A DNA stretch of 64,000 nt from Actinomadura opuntiae (GTDB lineage: Bacteria; Actinomycetota; Actinomycetes; Streptosporangiales; Streptosporangiaceae), in the NCBI RefSeq assembly GCF_030283205.1, contig NZ_JASNWF010000013.1:64540-128539 (forward strand), written 5' to 3'. Positions 1 through 7,331 of this stretch are shown one piece after another (within the stretch, counting starts at the first letter, position 1; each line of letters opens with the position of its first letter). The notes beneath the pieces are model-generated. The model searched no databases, was not told where the DNA came from, and saw nothing but the letters and a program-made list of their open reading frames with translations. Made by a program: the position numbers and the translations under genes.

Positions 1-479
1 TGCTGGACGCGGGCCTGCGCCGCTGGGCGGACCTGGCCGAGGCGGCCTCCCGCCGGGCCGCGCGGGACCTGCCGGGCGCCGGCGCGGCGGGCGGCGTCGG
101 GTTCGCCGCGCTGACCTTCCTCGGCGCGACCATCGAGCCGGGCGCCGCGCTGATGCTGGACCTGCTCGGCTTCGCCGGCCGGGCGCGCGGCGCGCACCTG
201 GTCGTCACCGGCGAGGGCACGCTGGACACCCGGTCGCTGCGCGGCACCGCGCCGATCGGGGTCGCGCGCGCCGCCGCCCGCGCGGGCGCGCCGGTGATCG
301 CGGTCGCCGGGCGGCGCGGGCTGACCGGTGAGCGGCTGCGCAAGGCCCGCATCCAGGCGGTGTACGCGCTGGACGACATCGAGCCGGACGCCGAGCGCCG
401 CGTCCGGCGGGCCGGGCCGCTGCTGGAGCAGCTGACGGTCGCGATCGCCGACGAGTGGCTGCCCGGCCCCCGCCGCTGA
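1..479 (+). CDS. Glycerate kinase, C-terminal part (5' truncated by window edge)
   Basis: Type I glycerate kinases (GlxK/GarK) phosphorylate glycerate with ATP in glyoxylate/glycerate metabolism in the cytosol. The open frame is already running at base 3 and reads PGAGAAGGVGFA and then GEGTLDTRSLRGTAPIGVA, both typical of the C-terminal half of this family. It ends at a TGA at 477-479. The annotated-looking ATG at 153 lies inside this homology, so it is not the real start; the start lies upstream of the window. About 158 residues are visible of a usual 370 or so. The next gene begins 121 bases downstream on the same strand and is functionally unrelated. Confidence 0.85.
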   Translation, partial: LDAGLRRWADLAEAASRRAARDLPGAGAAGGVGFAALTFLGATIEPGAALMLDLLGFAGRARGAHLVVTGEGTLDTRSLRGTAPIGVARAAARAGAPVIAVAGRRGLTGERLRKARIQAVYALDDIEPDAERRVRRAGPLLEQLTVAIADEWLPGPRR

Positions 480-600
480 CGCCCGCCCGGAACGCTCCAG
501 CGAACATTCCACGGTTCCCGGACGGGCGGCCGGACCGGCGTCTAAGATCAAGAACGGCGGCGGCATCCGGATAACTCGACAGCGGGACGGGCGGACGCAC

Positions 601-1413
601 ATGGCGGACGAGCGGCAGTACGACTGGGCATCACTCGGTATCGACGTCACCAAGCCGAGCATCGCGCGCACCTACGATGTCGTGCTGCGCGGCAAGGACA
701 ACTTCGAGGTCGACCGGGCGTTCGTGGACGAGATCGTCAAGATCGTCCCGGAGATCTACGACGTGGCCGACTACAACCGGCAGATCCTCGGGCGCGGCGT
801 GCGGTACCTGGCGGGCGAGGCCGGGCTGCGCCAGTTCCTCGACCTCGGCTCGGGCCTGCCGACCGTGCAGAACACCCACCAGGTCGCCCAGTCCGTCGCG
901 CCGGAGTCCCGGGTGGTCTACGTCGACAACGACCCGATCGTGCTGGCGCACGGGCGGGCGCTGCTGGCCGAGAACGAGCGGACGACGGTCGTCACCGCCG
1001 ACGTCCGCGAGCCGGAGAAGATCCTCGCGCACGACGACGTCCGCCGCCTGATCGACTTCGGGAGCCCCGTCGCGGTGATGCTCGTCGGCATCCTGCACCA
1101 CCTGCACGACGACGAGAACCCGCAGCACGTCGTGGACACGCTGATGGAGGCGGTGCCGTCCGGCAGCCACCTGTTCATCACGAGCTTCTGCGCGTCCAGC
1201 CAGGAGGCGGTCGACGCCGAGGTGCAGTACCAGGGGCTGCTCGGCACCGGCCGGTTCCGCACCCCCGAGGAGATCGAGGGCTGGTTCGGCGGCCTGGAGC
1301 TGCTGGAGCCGGGCGTGGTCCCGCTGCCGCTGTGGCGGCCCGACGGGCCCGTCCCGAGCGAGCTGACCGTCGGGCACCGGCTCATGTACGGGGGCATCGC
1401 CCGCAAGCCCTGA
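601..1413 (+). CDS. SAM-dependent methyltransferase, SAV2177/DUF574 family
   Basis: A cytosolic Rossmann-fold methyltransferase of 270 residues, the usual length for this actinomycete-expanded family. The N-terminus (DWASLGIDVTKPSIARTYD, then GKDNFEVDR) is the family hallmark. The SAM-binding glycine motif is seen as FLDLGSGLPT, followed by the acidic loop VVYVDNDPIVL and the post-motif segment GILHHLHDD. The natural substrate of the family is generally unknown, and some members lie near secondary metabolism genes. The ATG follows a purine-rich stretch (GACGGGCGGACGC). The gene appears monocistronic: the next gene, ald, starts 154 bases on behind its own regulatory-looking repeats. Confidence 0.9.
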   Translation: MADERQYDWASLGIDVTKPSIARTYDVVLRGKDNFEVDRAFVDEIVKIVPEIYDVADYNRQILGRGVRYLAGEAGLRQFLDLGSGLPTVQNTHQVAQSVAPESRVVYVDNDPIVLAHGRALLAENERTTVVTADVREPEKILAHDDVRRLIDFGSPVAVMLVGILHHLHDDENPQHVVDTLMEAVPSGSHLFITSFCASSQEAVDAEVQYQGLLGTGRFRTPEEIEGWFGGLELLEPGVVPLPLWRPDGPVPSELTVGHRLMYGGIARKP

Positions 1414-1435
1414 CCGGCGCCCGCGCCGACCTGGG

Positions 1436-1473
1436 GGCCTTTACACAGTGTCATCGAAAAGGCCGAGGCCTTT
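1436..1473. promoter_or_regulatory. Three GGCCTTT half-sites upstream of ald
   Basis: GGCCTTT occurs at 1436-1442, its complement AAAGGCC at 1458-1464 and GGCCTTT again at 1467-1473. The last two form a perfect 7-bp inverted repeat with a 2-bp centre, and the first two could form an alternative hairpin with a 15-base loop. The array lies 94-131 bases before the ald start. It could be an operator for a regulator of alanine dehydrogenase, or a terminator/alternative-fold structure for the methyltransferase transcript. Sequence alone does not decide. Confidence 0.45.
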
Positions 1474-1566
1474 GCAGGCTGCACGTGGCACGGAGAGCTC
1501 CGCGCACCGCACGCTGTAGGCGTGCGCACCGGCGTACGCCCTGGTCAGCGTTGACGGAGGAGCCCC

Positions 1567-2682
1567 GTGAAGATCGGCGTCCCGCAGGAGATCAAGAATC
1601 ACGAGTACCGGGTGGCCATCACCCCGGCGGGGGTGCACGAGCTCACCCGGCACGGCCACGAGGTGTTCGTCGAGCGCGGCGCCGGCCTCGGCTCCCACAT
1701 CCCCGACGACGACTACACCGCCGCGGGCGCCAAGATCCTCGACGGCCCGGACGAGGTGTGGGCCGAGGGCGACCTGATCCTCAAGGTCAAGGAGCCGATC
1801 GCGGCGGAGTACCACCGGATGCGCGCCGGCCAGACCCTGTTCACCTACCTGCACCTGGCCGCGTCCCGCGAGTGCACCGACGCGCTGCTGTCCGCCGGCG
1901 TCACCGCGATCGCCTACGAGACCGTCCAGCTGCCGGACCGCTCGCTGCCGCTGCTGGCCCCGATGTCGGAGGTCGCCGGGCGGCTCGCCCCGCAGGTCGG
2001 CGCGTACAACCTGATGGCCTCCAACGGCGGCCGCGGGGTGCTGCCGGGCGGCGTGCCCGGCGTCGCCCCGGCGAAGGTCGTGGTGATCGGCGGCGGCGTG
2101 TCCGGGCTGAACGCCGCGCAGATCGCCGTCGGGATGGGCGCCGACGTCACCGTCCTGGACCTCAACGTCGACCGGCTCCGCCACATCGACGCGATCTACC
2201 AGGGCCGGATGCGGACCCTGGTGTCCAACGCCTACCTGATCGAGCAGGAGGCCCGCGCGGCCGACCTGGTGATCGGCGCGGTGCTGATCCCCGGCGCCAA
2301 GGCGCCCAAGCTGATCTCCAACGAGCTGGTCGCCGGCATGAAGACCGGCTCGGTGCTGGTGGACATCGCCATCGACCAGGGCGGCTGCTTCGAGGACTCC
2401 CGCCCCACCACGCACGACGCCCCCACCTACACGGTGCACGGCTCGACGTTCTACTGCGTCGCCAACATGCCGGGCTCGGTGCCCAACACCTCGACGTACG
2501 CGCTCACCGGCGTCACCCTCCCCTACGCCGTGCAGATCGCAGACAAGGGCTGGCGCCGCGCCCTGCACGAGAACGCCGCCCTCGCCAAGGGCCTCAACAC
2601 CCACGCCGGCGAACTGGTCTACGACCACGTCGCCGAAGCCCACGGCCTCCCCTACACCCGCCTGGCCTCGATCCTGGACTGA
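1567..2682 (+). CDS. ald: Alanine dehydrogenase
   Basis: NAD-dependent oxidative deamination of L-alanine to pyruvate and ammonium, reversible, in the cytosol as a hexamer in known members. The 371-residue length is exactly typical. Visible residues include the pyruvate-binding lysine K75 in LKVKEP and the catalytic histidine H96 in TYLHLAAS, at the same numbering as the mycobacterial enzyme. The Rossmann motif VVVIGGGVSGLNAA lies near residue 170. The GTG start is chosen because GGAGG sits about 6 bases upstream and the encoded N-terminus MKIGVPQEIK is the family's own. In actinobacteria ald is commonly induced by alanine or oxygen limitation; the repeats upstream may serve this. Confidence 0.96.
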   Translation: MKIGVPQEIKNHEYRVAITPAGVHELTRHGHEVFVERGAGLGSHIPDDDYTAAGAKILDGPDEVWAEGDLILKVKEPIAAEYHRMRAGQTLFTYLHLAASRECTDALLSAGVTAIAYETVQLPDRSLPLLAPMSEVAGRLAPQVGAYNLMASNGGRGVLPGGVPGVAPAKVVVIGGGVSGLNAAQIAVGMGADVTVLDLNVDRLRHIDAIYQGRMRTLVSNAYLIEQEARAADLVIGAVLIPGAKAPKLISNELVAGMKTGSVLVDIAIDQGGCFEDSRPTTHDAPTYTVHGSTFYCVANMPGSVPNTSTYALTGVTLPYAVQIADKGWRRALHENAALAKGLNTHAGELVYDHVAEAHGLPYTRLASILD

Positions 2683-2725
2683 GCTCGCCGCGGCGCCCCC
2701 GGCGAAGGCCAATAGGGTGGGGCGC

Positions 2726-3325
2726 ATGGGCCAACTGATCCTGCTGAGGCACGGCGAGACCGAGTGGAGCCGGGACCGCCGGCACACGGGGCGCACCGAC
2801 CTGCCGCTGACCGCGCGCGGTGAGGAGCAGGCGCGGGCGCTGCCTTCACTGCTGGCGGGGCGGAGCATCGTCCGCGTGCTGGCCAGCCCGGCGGAGCGGG
2901 CCCGGCGCACCGCCGAACTCGCCGGCCTGAAGGTCGACGAGCACGACCCCGACCTGTGGGAATGGGACTACGGCGGCTACGAGGGGATCACGACGGCCGA
3001 GATCCGGCGGGACCGGCCGGACTGGTACCTCTGGAAGGACGGGGTGGTCCCGGGCGACGAAGCGCACCCCGGCGAGACCGTCGAGCAGGTCGGCGCGCGG
3101 ACCGACGCCGTCCTCGCGCGGGTGCGGCCGCTACTGGCCGACGGCGACGTGGCGCTCGTGGCGCACGGGCACGTGCTGCGGGTGCTGACCGCGCGCTGGC
3201 TCGGGCTGGAGCCCGCGCTCGGGCGGGTCTTCGCGCTCGCCACCGGGACGCTGTCGACGCTCGGCACCGAGCACGGCCACCCGGTGGTCGCCTCGTGGAA
3301 CGTCCCGGCCGATCCGACCGCATAA
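2726..3325 (+). CDS. Histidine phosphatase superfamily protein (phosphoglycerate-mutase-like)
   Basis: A branch-1 histidine phosphatase, likely a cytosolic phosphomonoesterase. Residues 4-11 read LILLRHGE, carrying the catalytic RHG with the phospho-accepting H9. The second catalytic histidine is in the late motif ALVAHGHVLRVL. The length (199 residues) is normal. The ATG at 2726 is preferred over the in-frame GTG at 2717 because it starts directly at the conserved strand and follows GGGTGGGGC. Substrate cannot be told: acid phosphatase, cobalamin-pathway phosphatase and sugar-phosphate phosphatase all look like this. The stop lies just before the candidate CsoR operator. Confidence 0.88.
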   Translation: MGQLILLRHGETEWSRDRRHTGRTDLPLTARGEEQARALPSLLAGRSIVRVLASPAERARRTAELAGLKVDEHDPDLWEWDYGGYEGITTAEIRRDRPDWYLWKDGVVPGDEAHPGETVEQVGARTDAVLARVRPLLADGDVALVAHGHVLRVLTARWLGLEPALGRVFALATGTLSTLGTEHGHPVVASWNVPADPTA

Positions 3326-3326
3326 A

Positions 3327-3342
3327 ATACCCCGAGGGGGAT
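3327..3342. promoter_or_regulatory. Candidate CsoR operator
   Basis: ATACCCCGAGGGGGAT is an inverted repeat, ATACCCC and GGGGGAT with one mismatch around a GA centre. It lies 60 bases upstream of the csoR start. Copper-sensing CsoR repressors bind G/C-tract pseudo-palindromes of the general form TACCCC..GGGGTA, so autoregulation is a reasonable inference. It overlaps the stop region of the preceding phosphatase gene. Confidence 0.55.
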
Positions 3343-3401
3343 CTCCCCCGGCGGGGCGTCCCAGGGACCCGCGCGGCCCCGGAGTGATTGCGAGGACGGA
3401 G

Positions 3402-3701
3402 ATGGCGACCAGCGAGACCCCCACCCGCGGGTACACCGCCACCAAGGACCAGCTGCAGACCCGGCTCGCCCGGATCGAGGGGCAGGTCCGCGGCATCGAC
3501 CGGATGGTGGCCGACGACCGCTACTGCATCGACATCCTCACCCAGATCAGCGCCGTCCAGGCGGCCCTGGACAAGGTCGCGCTCGGGCTGCTGGACGGGC
3601 ACGTCCGGCACTGCGTGGCCGAGGGGACGCAGGAGGGCAAGGGCGAGGAGATGTCCACCGAGCTGATGGCGGCGGTCGGGCGGCTCATGCGCCGCGGCTG
3701 A
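3402..3701 (+). CDS. csoR: CsoR-family copper-sensing repressor
   Basis: An all-helical metal-sensitive repressor (DUF156) of 99 residues that releases DNA on binding Cu(I). The three copper ligands of this family are present with exact spacing: C42, H67 (25 residues later) and C71. The tyrosine before the first cysteine (Y41) is also conserved. This points to copper rather than formaldehyde (FrmR) or nickel (RcnR) sensing. The ATG at 3402 is preferred over the GTG at 3384 because GAGGACGGAG immediately precedes it. No copper ATPase or CopZ gene lies next to it, so its targets beyond itself are presumably elsewhere. Its 3' end overlaps the convergent MarR gene by 17 bases. Confidence 0.92.
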   Translation: MATSETPTRGYTATKDQLQTRLARIEGQVRGIDRMVADDRYCIDILTQISAVQAALDKVALGLLDGHVRHCVAEGTQEGKGEEMSTELMAAVGRLMRRG

Positions 3702-4233
3702 CCCCGCCCCCGAGCGGGTCCTCGCGCGCGGCCCGCTCCATCATCTCCACCAGGGTCCGCCAGCCGTGCAGGAAGTGCTCGCGCTCGAGCGGGCCGAGCG
3801 CCTCCAGCGTCATCCGCAGGGGCCGCAGGCGCCGCCAGGCGAACCGCTCGACGAGGTCGCGGCGCTCCTCGTCCAGGCTGACGATCATGCGGCGGCGGTC
3901 CCGCTCGTCCGGGCGGCGCACCACGAAGCCGCCGCGCTGCAGCTCGCCGACGAGCTGGCTGACGGTCGCGGGGCTGAGCGCCAGGTGCCGGGCGAGCACC
4001 CCGACCGGGACGGGCCCGTCGAGCACCAGGCGGATCAGCACGGGCACGTGCCGGGGGCCGAGCCCGGCGTCCTTGACCAGGCCGGTCAGCTCCTCGGCCT
4101 CGCCGTGCGCCGCCGAGCCCTTCATGCCGCGGAACATCCGGCCCATGATCTGGACCATCGCCTCCAGGTCGGCGTCCACGCCGGTGCCCGTACCGGCGTC
4201 GGCACCGGCGGCCGCGCCTGATTTCCCGGACAT
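3685..4233 (-). CDS. MarR-family transcriptional regulator
   Basis: A winged-helix dimeric repressor of 182 residues, longer than the usual 140-160 because of an Ala/Gly/Asp-rich N-terminal extension (residues 5-22). The recognition-helix region reads LARHLALSPATVSQLVGELQ and the wing RRPDERDRRRMIVSL, which are characteristic. It is divergent from the MFS transporter that starts 116 bases away, and the shared intergenic region is full of TTGAA/TTCAA palindromes. The simplest model is a drug- or metabolite-responsive repressor of the efflux gene and of itself. Ligand unknown. Confidence 0.9.
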   Translation of the reverse strand: MSGKSGAAAGADAGTGTGVDADLEAMVQIMGRMFRGMKGSAAHGEAEELTGLVKDAGLGPRHVPVLIRLVLDGPVPVGVLARHLALSPATVSQLVGELQRGGFVVRRPDERDRRRMIVSLDEERRDLVERFAWRRLRPLRMTLEALGPLEREHFLHGWRTLVEMMERAAREDPLGGGVSRGA

Positions 4234-4235
4234 AC

Positions 4236-4297
4236 CTTGAATTTCAACACATTCCGTGTTGCAGTGTAAATACGTTGAACTTCAAGCCGTTTCAAGC
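4236..4297. promoter_or_regulatory. Operator array between marR and MFS genes
   Basis: Two nearly identical palindromes occur, CTTGAATTTCAAC at 4236-4248 and GTTGAACTTCAAG at 4274-4286, with centres 38 bp apart. Between them lies a perfect inverted repeat CAACAC-ATTCC-GTGTTG (4245-4261) that overlaps the first. A further direct repeat TTCAAGC is seen at 4281-4287 and 4291-4297. Such paired dyads in a divergent promoter fit MarR dimers bound on both promoters. The region is also strikingly AT-rich for this genome. Confidence 0.7.
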
Positions 4298-4348
4298 TTT
4301 CAGCAACGGGGACACGGGGCAACCGGAGCACACACGAGGGGGCCGACC

Positions 4349-5914
4349 ATGGCCGAGAGCCCGCCCACCGACCTCGCGCCGCCGGGCGCGTCCGCCGCCA
4401 CCGAACGGCTGGACCGGCAGGTGATCCTGCTCGGCCTGGTCATCGTCTCCGGGACCGTCATGGCGATCCTGGACACCACCATCGTCAACGTGGCCCTGCA
4501 GACGCTCGGCAAGGACTTCCACGCGAGCCTGTCCACCATCCAGTGGACGATCACCGGCTACACGCTCGCGCTCGGCACGGTCATCCCGATCACCGGCTGG
4601 GCGGTCGACCGGTTCGGCGGCCGCCGGGTGTGGATGCTGTCGATCGTGCTGTTCGTCGCCGGTTCGGCGCTGTCGGGCGCGTCCTGGAACATCGAGTCGC
4701 TCATCGTCTTCCGCGTCCTGCAGGGGCTCGGCGGCGGCATGCTGATGCCGACCGGCATGGCCATCCTCACCATGGCCGCCGGGCCGCGGCGGATGGGCCG
4801 CATCATGAGCATCGTGGGCGTGCCGATGCTGCTCGGGCCCGTCCTCGGCCCGGTGATCGGCGGCTGGCTGGTCGAGGACGTCGACTGGCGCTGGATCTTC
4901 TTCGTCAACCTCCCGGTCGGCGCGCTCGCCTTCGCCCTCGCCTGGTGGAAGGTGCCGCACGAGCAGGAGGGGCAGGGCGGGGGCGGCTCCTCGGCGCTGG
5001 ACCTGCGCGGGCTGTTCCTGCTGCCTCCGGGGTTCGCGCTGCTGATCTACGGGCTGTCCACCACCAACCGCAACGGCGGTTTCGGGAGCACCTCCACGAT
5101 CGCCTGGCTGGTCGCGGGCGCCGTCCTGGTGACGCTGTTCGTGCTGCACAGCCTGCAGCGGCGGGAGCGCTCGCTGATCGACGTGCGGCTGTTCACCGAC
5201 CGGACGTTCGCGACCGCGTCCGTCGCGGTGTTCCTCGTCGGCATCGCACTGATGGGCTCGATGCTGCTGATCCCGCTGTACTACCAGACCGCCCGCGGCG
5301 AGGGCGCGCTCGCGGCCGGGCTGCTGCTGGCCCCGCAGGGCCTCGGCGCCGCCACCGCAATGCCGTTCTCCGGCATCGTCACCGACAAGCTCGGCGCCGG
5401 ACGGATCGTCCCGGTCGGCATCGTGCTGCTGGTGGTCGGGACCATCCCGTTCGCACTGGTCGGCGCGCACACCTCGTACTGGGTCCTCGGCGGCGCGCTG
5501 TACGTGCGCGGTCTCGGCCTCGGCTGCACCATGATGCCGACGATGTCGGCCGCGCTGACCACGCTGGCCCGCTCGGCGGCGTCGCGGGCGAGCAGCACGC
5601 TGAACATCCTCGTCCAGCTCGGCGGCTCGGTCGGGGTGGCGCTGCTGGCCGTGATCCTGTCCCGCCAGATCAGCTCGCGGCTGCCGCAGGCGGGCGGCAA
5701 CGGCGGCACCGCCGGGGTGGGCGCCATTCCGGACCGGATCCGCGAGCAGGTCGCGCCGAAGCTCGCCGACGCGTTCGGCACGACGTTCTGGGTCTCGATG
5801 GTCCTCACCGCGGTGCTGATCGTCCCGGCGCTGCTGCTGCCCAAGCACGGCAAGGACGCCGGCGAGGGACCGGACGCGGCCGCGAAGGGCGGGGCTCCCC
5901 CGCCGATCGCCTGA
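4349..5914 (+). CDS. MFS drug efflux transporter, DHA2 (EmrB/QacA) family
   Basis: A proton-driven multidrug exporter in the cytoplasmic membrane with 521 residues and about 14 predicted membrane segments, the DHA2 layout. The first helix carries the motif LDTTIVNVAL, followed by WTITGYTLA and the family motif RVLQGLGGGMLMP with downstream GPVLGPVIGGWL (motif C, typical of antiporters). The ATG at 4349 is chosen over an upstream in-frame start because GAGGGGG precedes it and the upstream stretch is the operator region. It is divergent from the MarR gene that probably represses it. Substrate not predictable. Confidence 0.92.
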   Translation: MAESPPTDLAPPGASAATERLDRQVILLGLVIVSGTVMAILDTTIVNVALQTLGKDFHASLSTIQWTITGYTLALGTVIPITGWAVDRFGGRRVWMLSIVLFVAGSALSGASWNIESLIVFRVLQGLGGGMLMPTGMAILTMAAGPRRMGRIMSIVGVPMLLGPVLGPVIGGWLVEDVDWRWIFFVNLPVGALAFALAWWKVPHEQEGQGGGGSSALDLRGLFLLPPGFALLIYGLSTTNRNGGFGSTSTIAWLVAGAVLVTLFVLHSLQRRERSLIDVRLFTDRTFATASVAVFLVGIALMGSMLLIPLYYQTARGEGALAAGLLLAPQGLGAATAMPFSGIVTDKLGAGRIVPVGIVLLVVGTIPFALVGAHTSYWVLGGALYVRGLGLGCTMMPTMSAALTTLARSAASRASSTLNILVQLGGSVGVALLAVILSRQISSRLPQAGGNGGTAGVGAIPDRIREQVAPKLADAFGTTFWVSMVLTAVLIVPALLLPKHGKDAGEGPDAAAKGGAPPPIA

Positions 5915-5924
5915 CGGGCCCGTC

Positions 5925-6848
5925 TCAGGACGCCATCGACCAGCCGGCCGGGTCCTCGTGCGCGCGCATGAGGCGCCTGGCCCGCTGGGCGTCCGGCGAG
6001 TACCGGAACCGCTCCGGCACGACGTGGGTCGTCCGGTACAGGCCCTTGAGCGCGAGCGTCGCGGCGAGGTCGGACGTCGGCAGCCCGGGCAGCCCGTACA
6101 TGCGCCGGGCCCAGCGCGGCAGCGTCGACACCACCAGCATCGCGACGCCCGGCGCGGCCAGCTTCAGCGGCATCAGGTGCTGCGGGACGGCCGGGCTGAA
6201 CATCCGCTTGAGCCCCTCGCGCGCCTCCCGGCACGCGAAGATCCGCCGCCGCATCCCCTCGTAGTACTCCTTCATCTCGGCGACCGAGGCCGGCACGTCC
6301 GCCGGGTCCAGGCCGACGACGGCGGCGGCGCGGCGCTGCTCGTCCACGAACGCGTCGGCGTCCGCGGCGGTCAGCGGCACGCCGGCGCGGCGCGCCACGT
6401 CGAGGTAGGAGTCGACCTCGCCCATGTGCACCCAGAGCAGGTTCTCGGGATCGCCGACCGGGAACGTCTCGCCGGTGCGCAGGTCGAGGCCGGTGAGCTT
6501 GGAGTGCAGCTTGCGGACGCGGCGGCCCACCCGCTCGACCTCGTCGTGCGTGCCGTAGGTCCGCACCCGGACGAACTCGACCGTCCGGCCGAGCCGCGCC
6601 CACGCGGCGTCGGGGTTCATCAGCTCGGAGTTCTGCGCGGTGCCCCACATCGTCCGGGGATGCAGCGCCTGCAGCAGCAGCGCCCGGATCCCGCCGACGA
6701 TCAGCACCGGCTCGCCCATCACCCGCCAGGTGACCGAGCCCGGCCCGAACAGGCCGGTGTCCTCGCGCTCCCCGATCCCGCGGACCTCGAACTCCTCGCG
6801 CACGTCGACCGCCTTCCTCTCCGCGGCCGAGGAAACCACGCCGGCCAC
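5925..6848 (-). CDS. Oxygenase MpaB/DUF2236 family protein
   Basis: A 307-residue protein of the MpaB/latex-clearing-protein-like family (DUF2236), a mostly helical fold in which known members bind heme b and oxidise hydrophobic substrates such as polyisoprene. Signature stretches are seen: VTWRVMGEPVLIVGGIRALL, LLQALHPRTMWG, and a later WVHMGEVDSYL. No signal peptide is visible, so it is likely cytosolic. Convergent with the MFS gene (10 bases between stops). The GTG start at 6848 gives the full-length product. Substrate unknown. Confidence 0.85.
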   Translation of the reverse strand: MAGVVSSAAERKAVDVREEFEVRGIGEREDTGLFGPGSVTWRVMGEPVLIVGGIRALLLQALHPRTMWGTAQNSELMNPDAAWARLGRTVEFVRVRTYGTHDEVERVGRRVRKLHSKLTGLDLRTGETFPVGDPENLLWVHMGEVDSYLDVARRAGVPLTAADADAFVDEQRRAAAVVGLDPADVPASVAEMKEYYEGMRRRIFACREAREGLKRMFSPAVPQHLMPLKLAAPGVAMLVVSTLPRWARRMYGLPGLPTSDLAATLALKGLYRTTHVVPERFRYSPDAQRARRLMRAHEDPAGWSMAS

Positions 6849-6919
6849 GGTAAATGAAGACTTACCCGGCTGTGGCGTCGGTCACACGCGCGCACCGGCC
6901 GCGCCGGTCGCCAGCCGCG

Positions 6920-7279
6920 CTAGTCGACGGGCTCGTCCACCGCGTCGTCGCGCTCGCCGGGCTCGGTCTGCTCGGCGACCCAGGCGAGGTAGTCCAGGCT
7001 GCCCGCCACCACCGGCGTCGCGATGATCTCCGGGGTGTCGTAGGAGTGCAGGTCGGTGATCAGGGTGGCCAGCTCGTCGAAGCGGTCGGCGGTGGTCTTG
7101 AACACCACCATCCACTCCTCGGCCGACTCGATCTCGCCCTCCCACCAGTAGGTGCTCGCGATCGGGCCGACGAGCTGGGCGCACGCGGCGAGCCGTTCGG
7201 CGACCGCCGACCGGGCCAGCCCGGCCGCCTCGGACCGGGCGTCGGTCGTGGTCGTCACCTGCACGTAAGACTGCGCCAT
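6920..7279 (-). CDS. cutA: Divalent cation tolerance protein CutA
   Basis: A small trimeric cytosolic protein (119 residues) of the CutA1 family. The core strand-helix motif reads LAACAQLVGPIASTYWWEGEIE and is followed by VVFKTTADRFDEL and the strand-turn TPEIIATPV, all diagnostic. Its biochemical role is uncertain in general; copper tolerance and signalling-like roles have been proposed. The C-terminal tail is slightly longer and acidic. The gene lies 52 bases downstream of the gamma-glutamyltransferase gene on the same strand and could be co-transcribed. Confidence 0.93.
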   Translation of the reverse strand: MAQSYVQVTTTTDARSEAAGLARSAVAERLAACAQLVGPIASTYWWEGEIESAEEWMVVFKTTADRFDELATLITDLHSYDTPEIIATPVVAGSLDYLAWVAEQTEPGERDDAVDEPVD

Positions 7280-7331
7280 GAGAGCACTACTTCCCGCTCG
7301 CCCGGCCCCGCACGCGTGCCCGCACAGATCA

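Noticed and set aside
153..479. ATG at 153 as start of a short protein
   Set aside because: Glycerate kinase homology continues upstream to the window edge.
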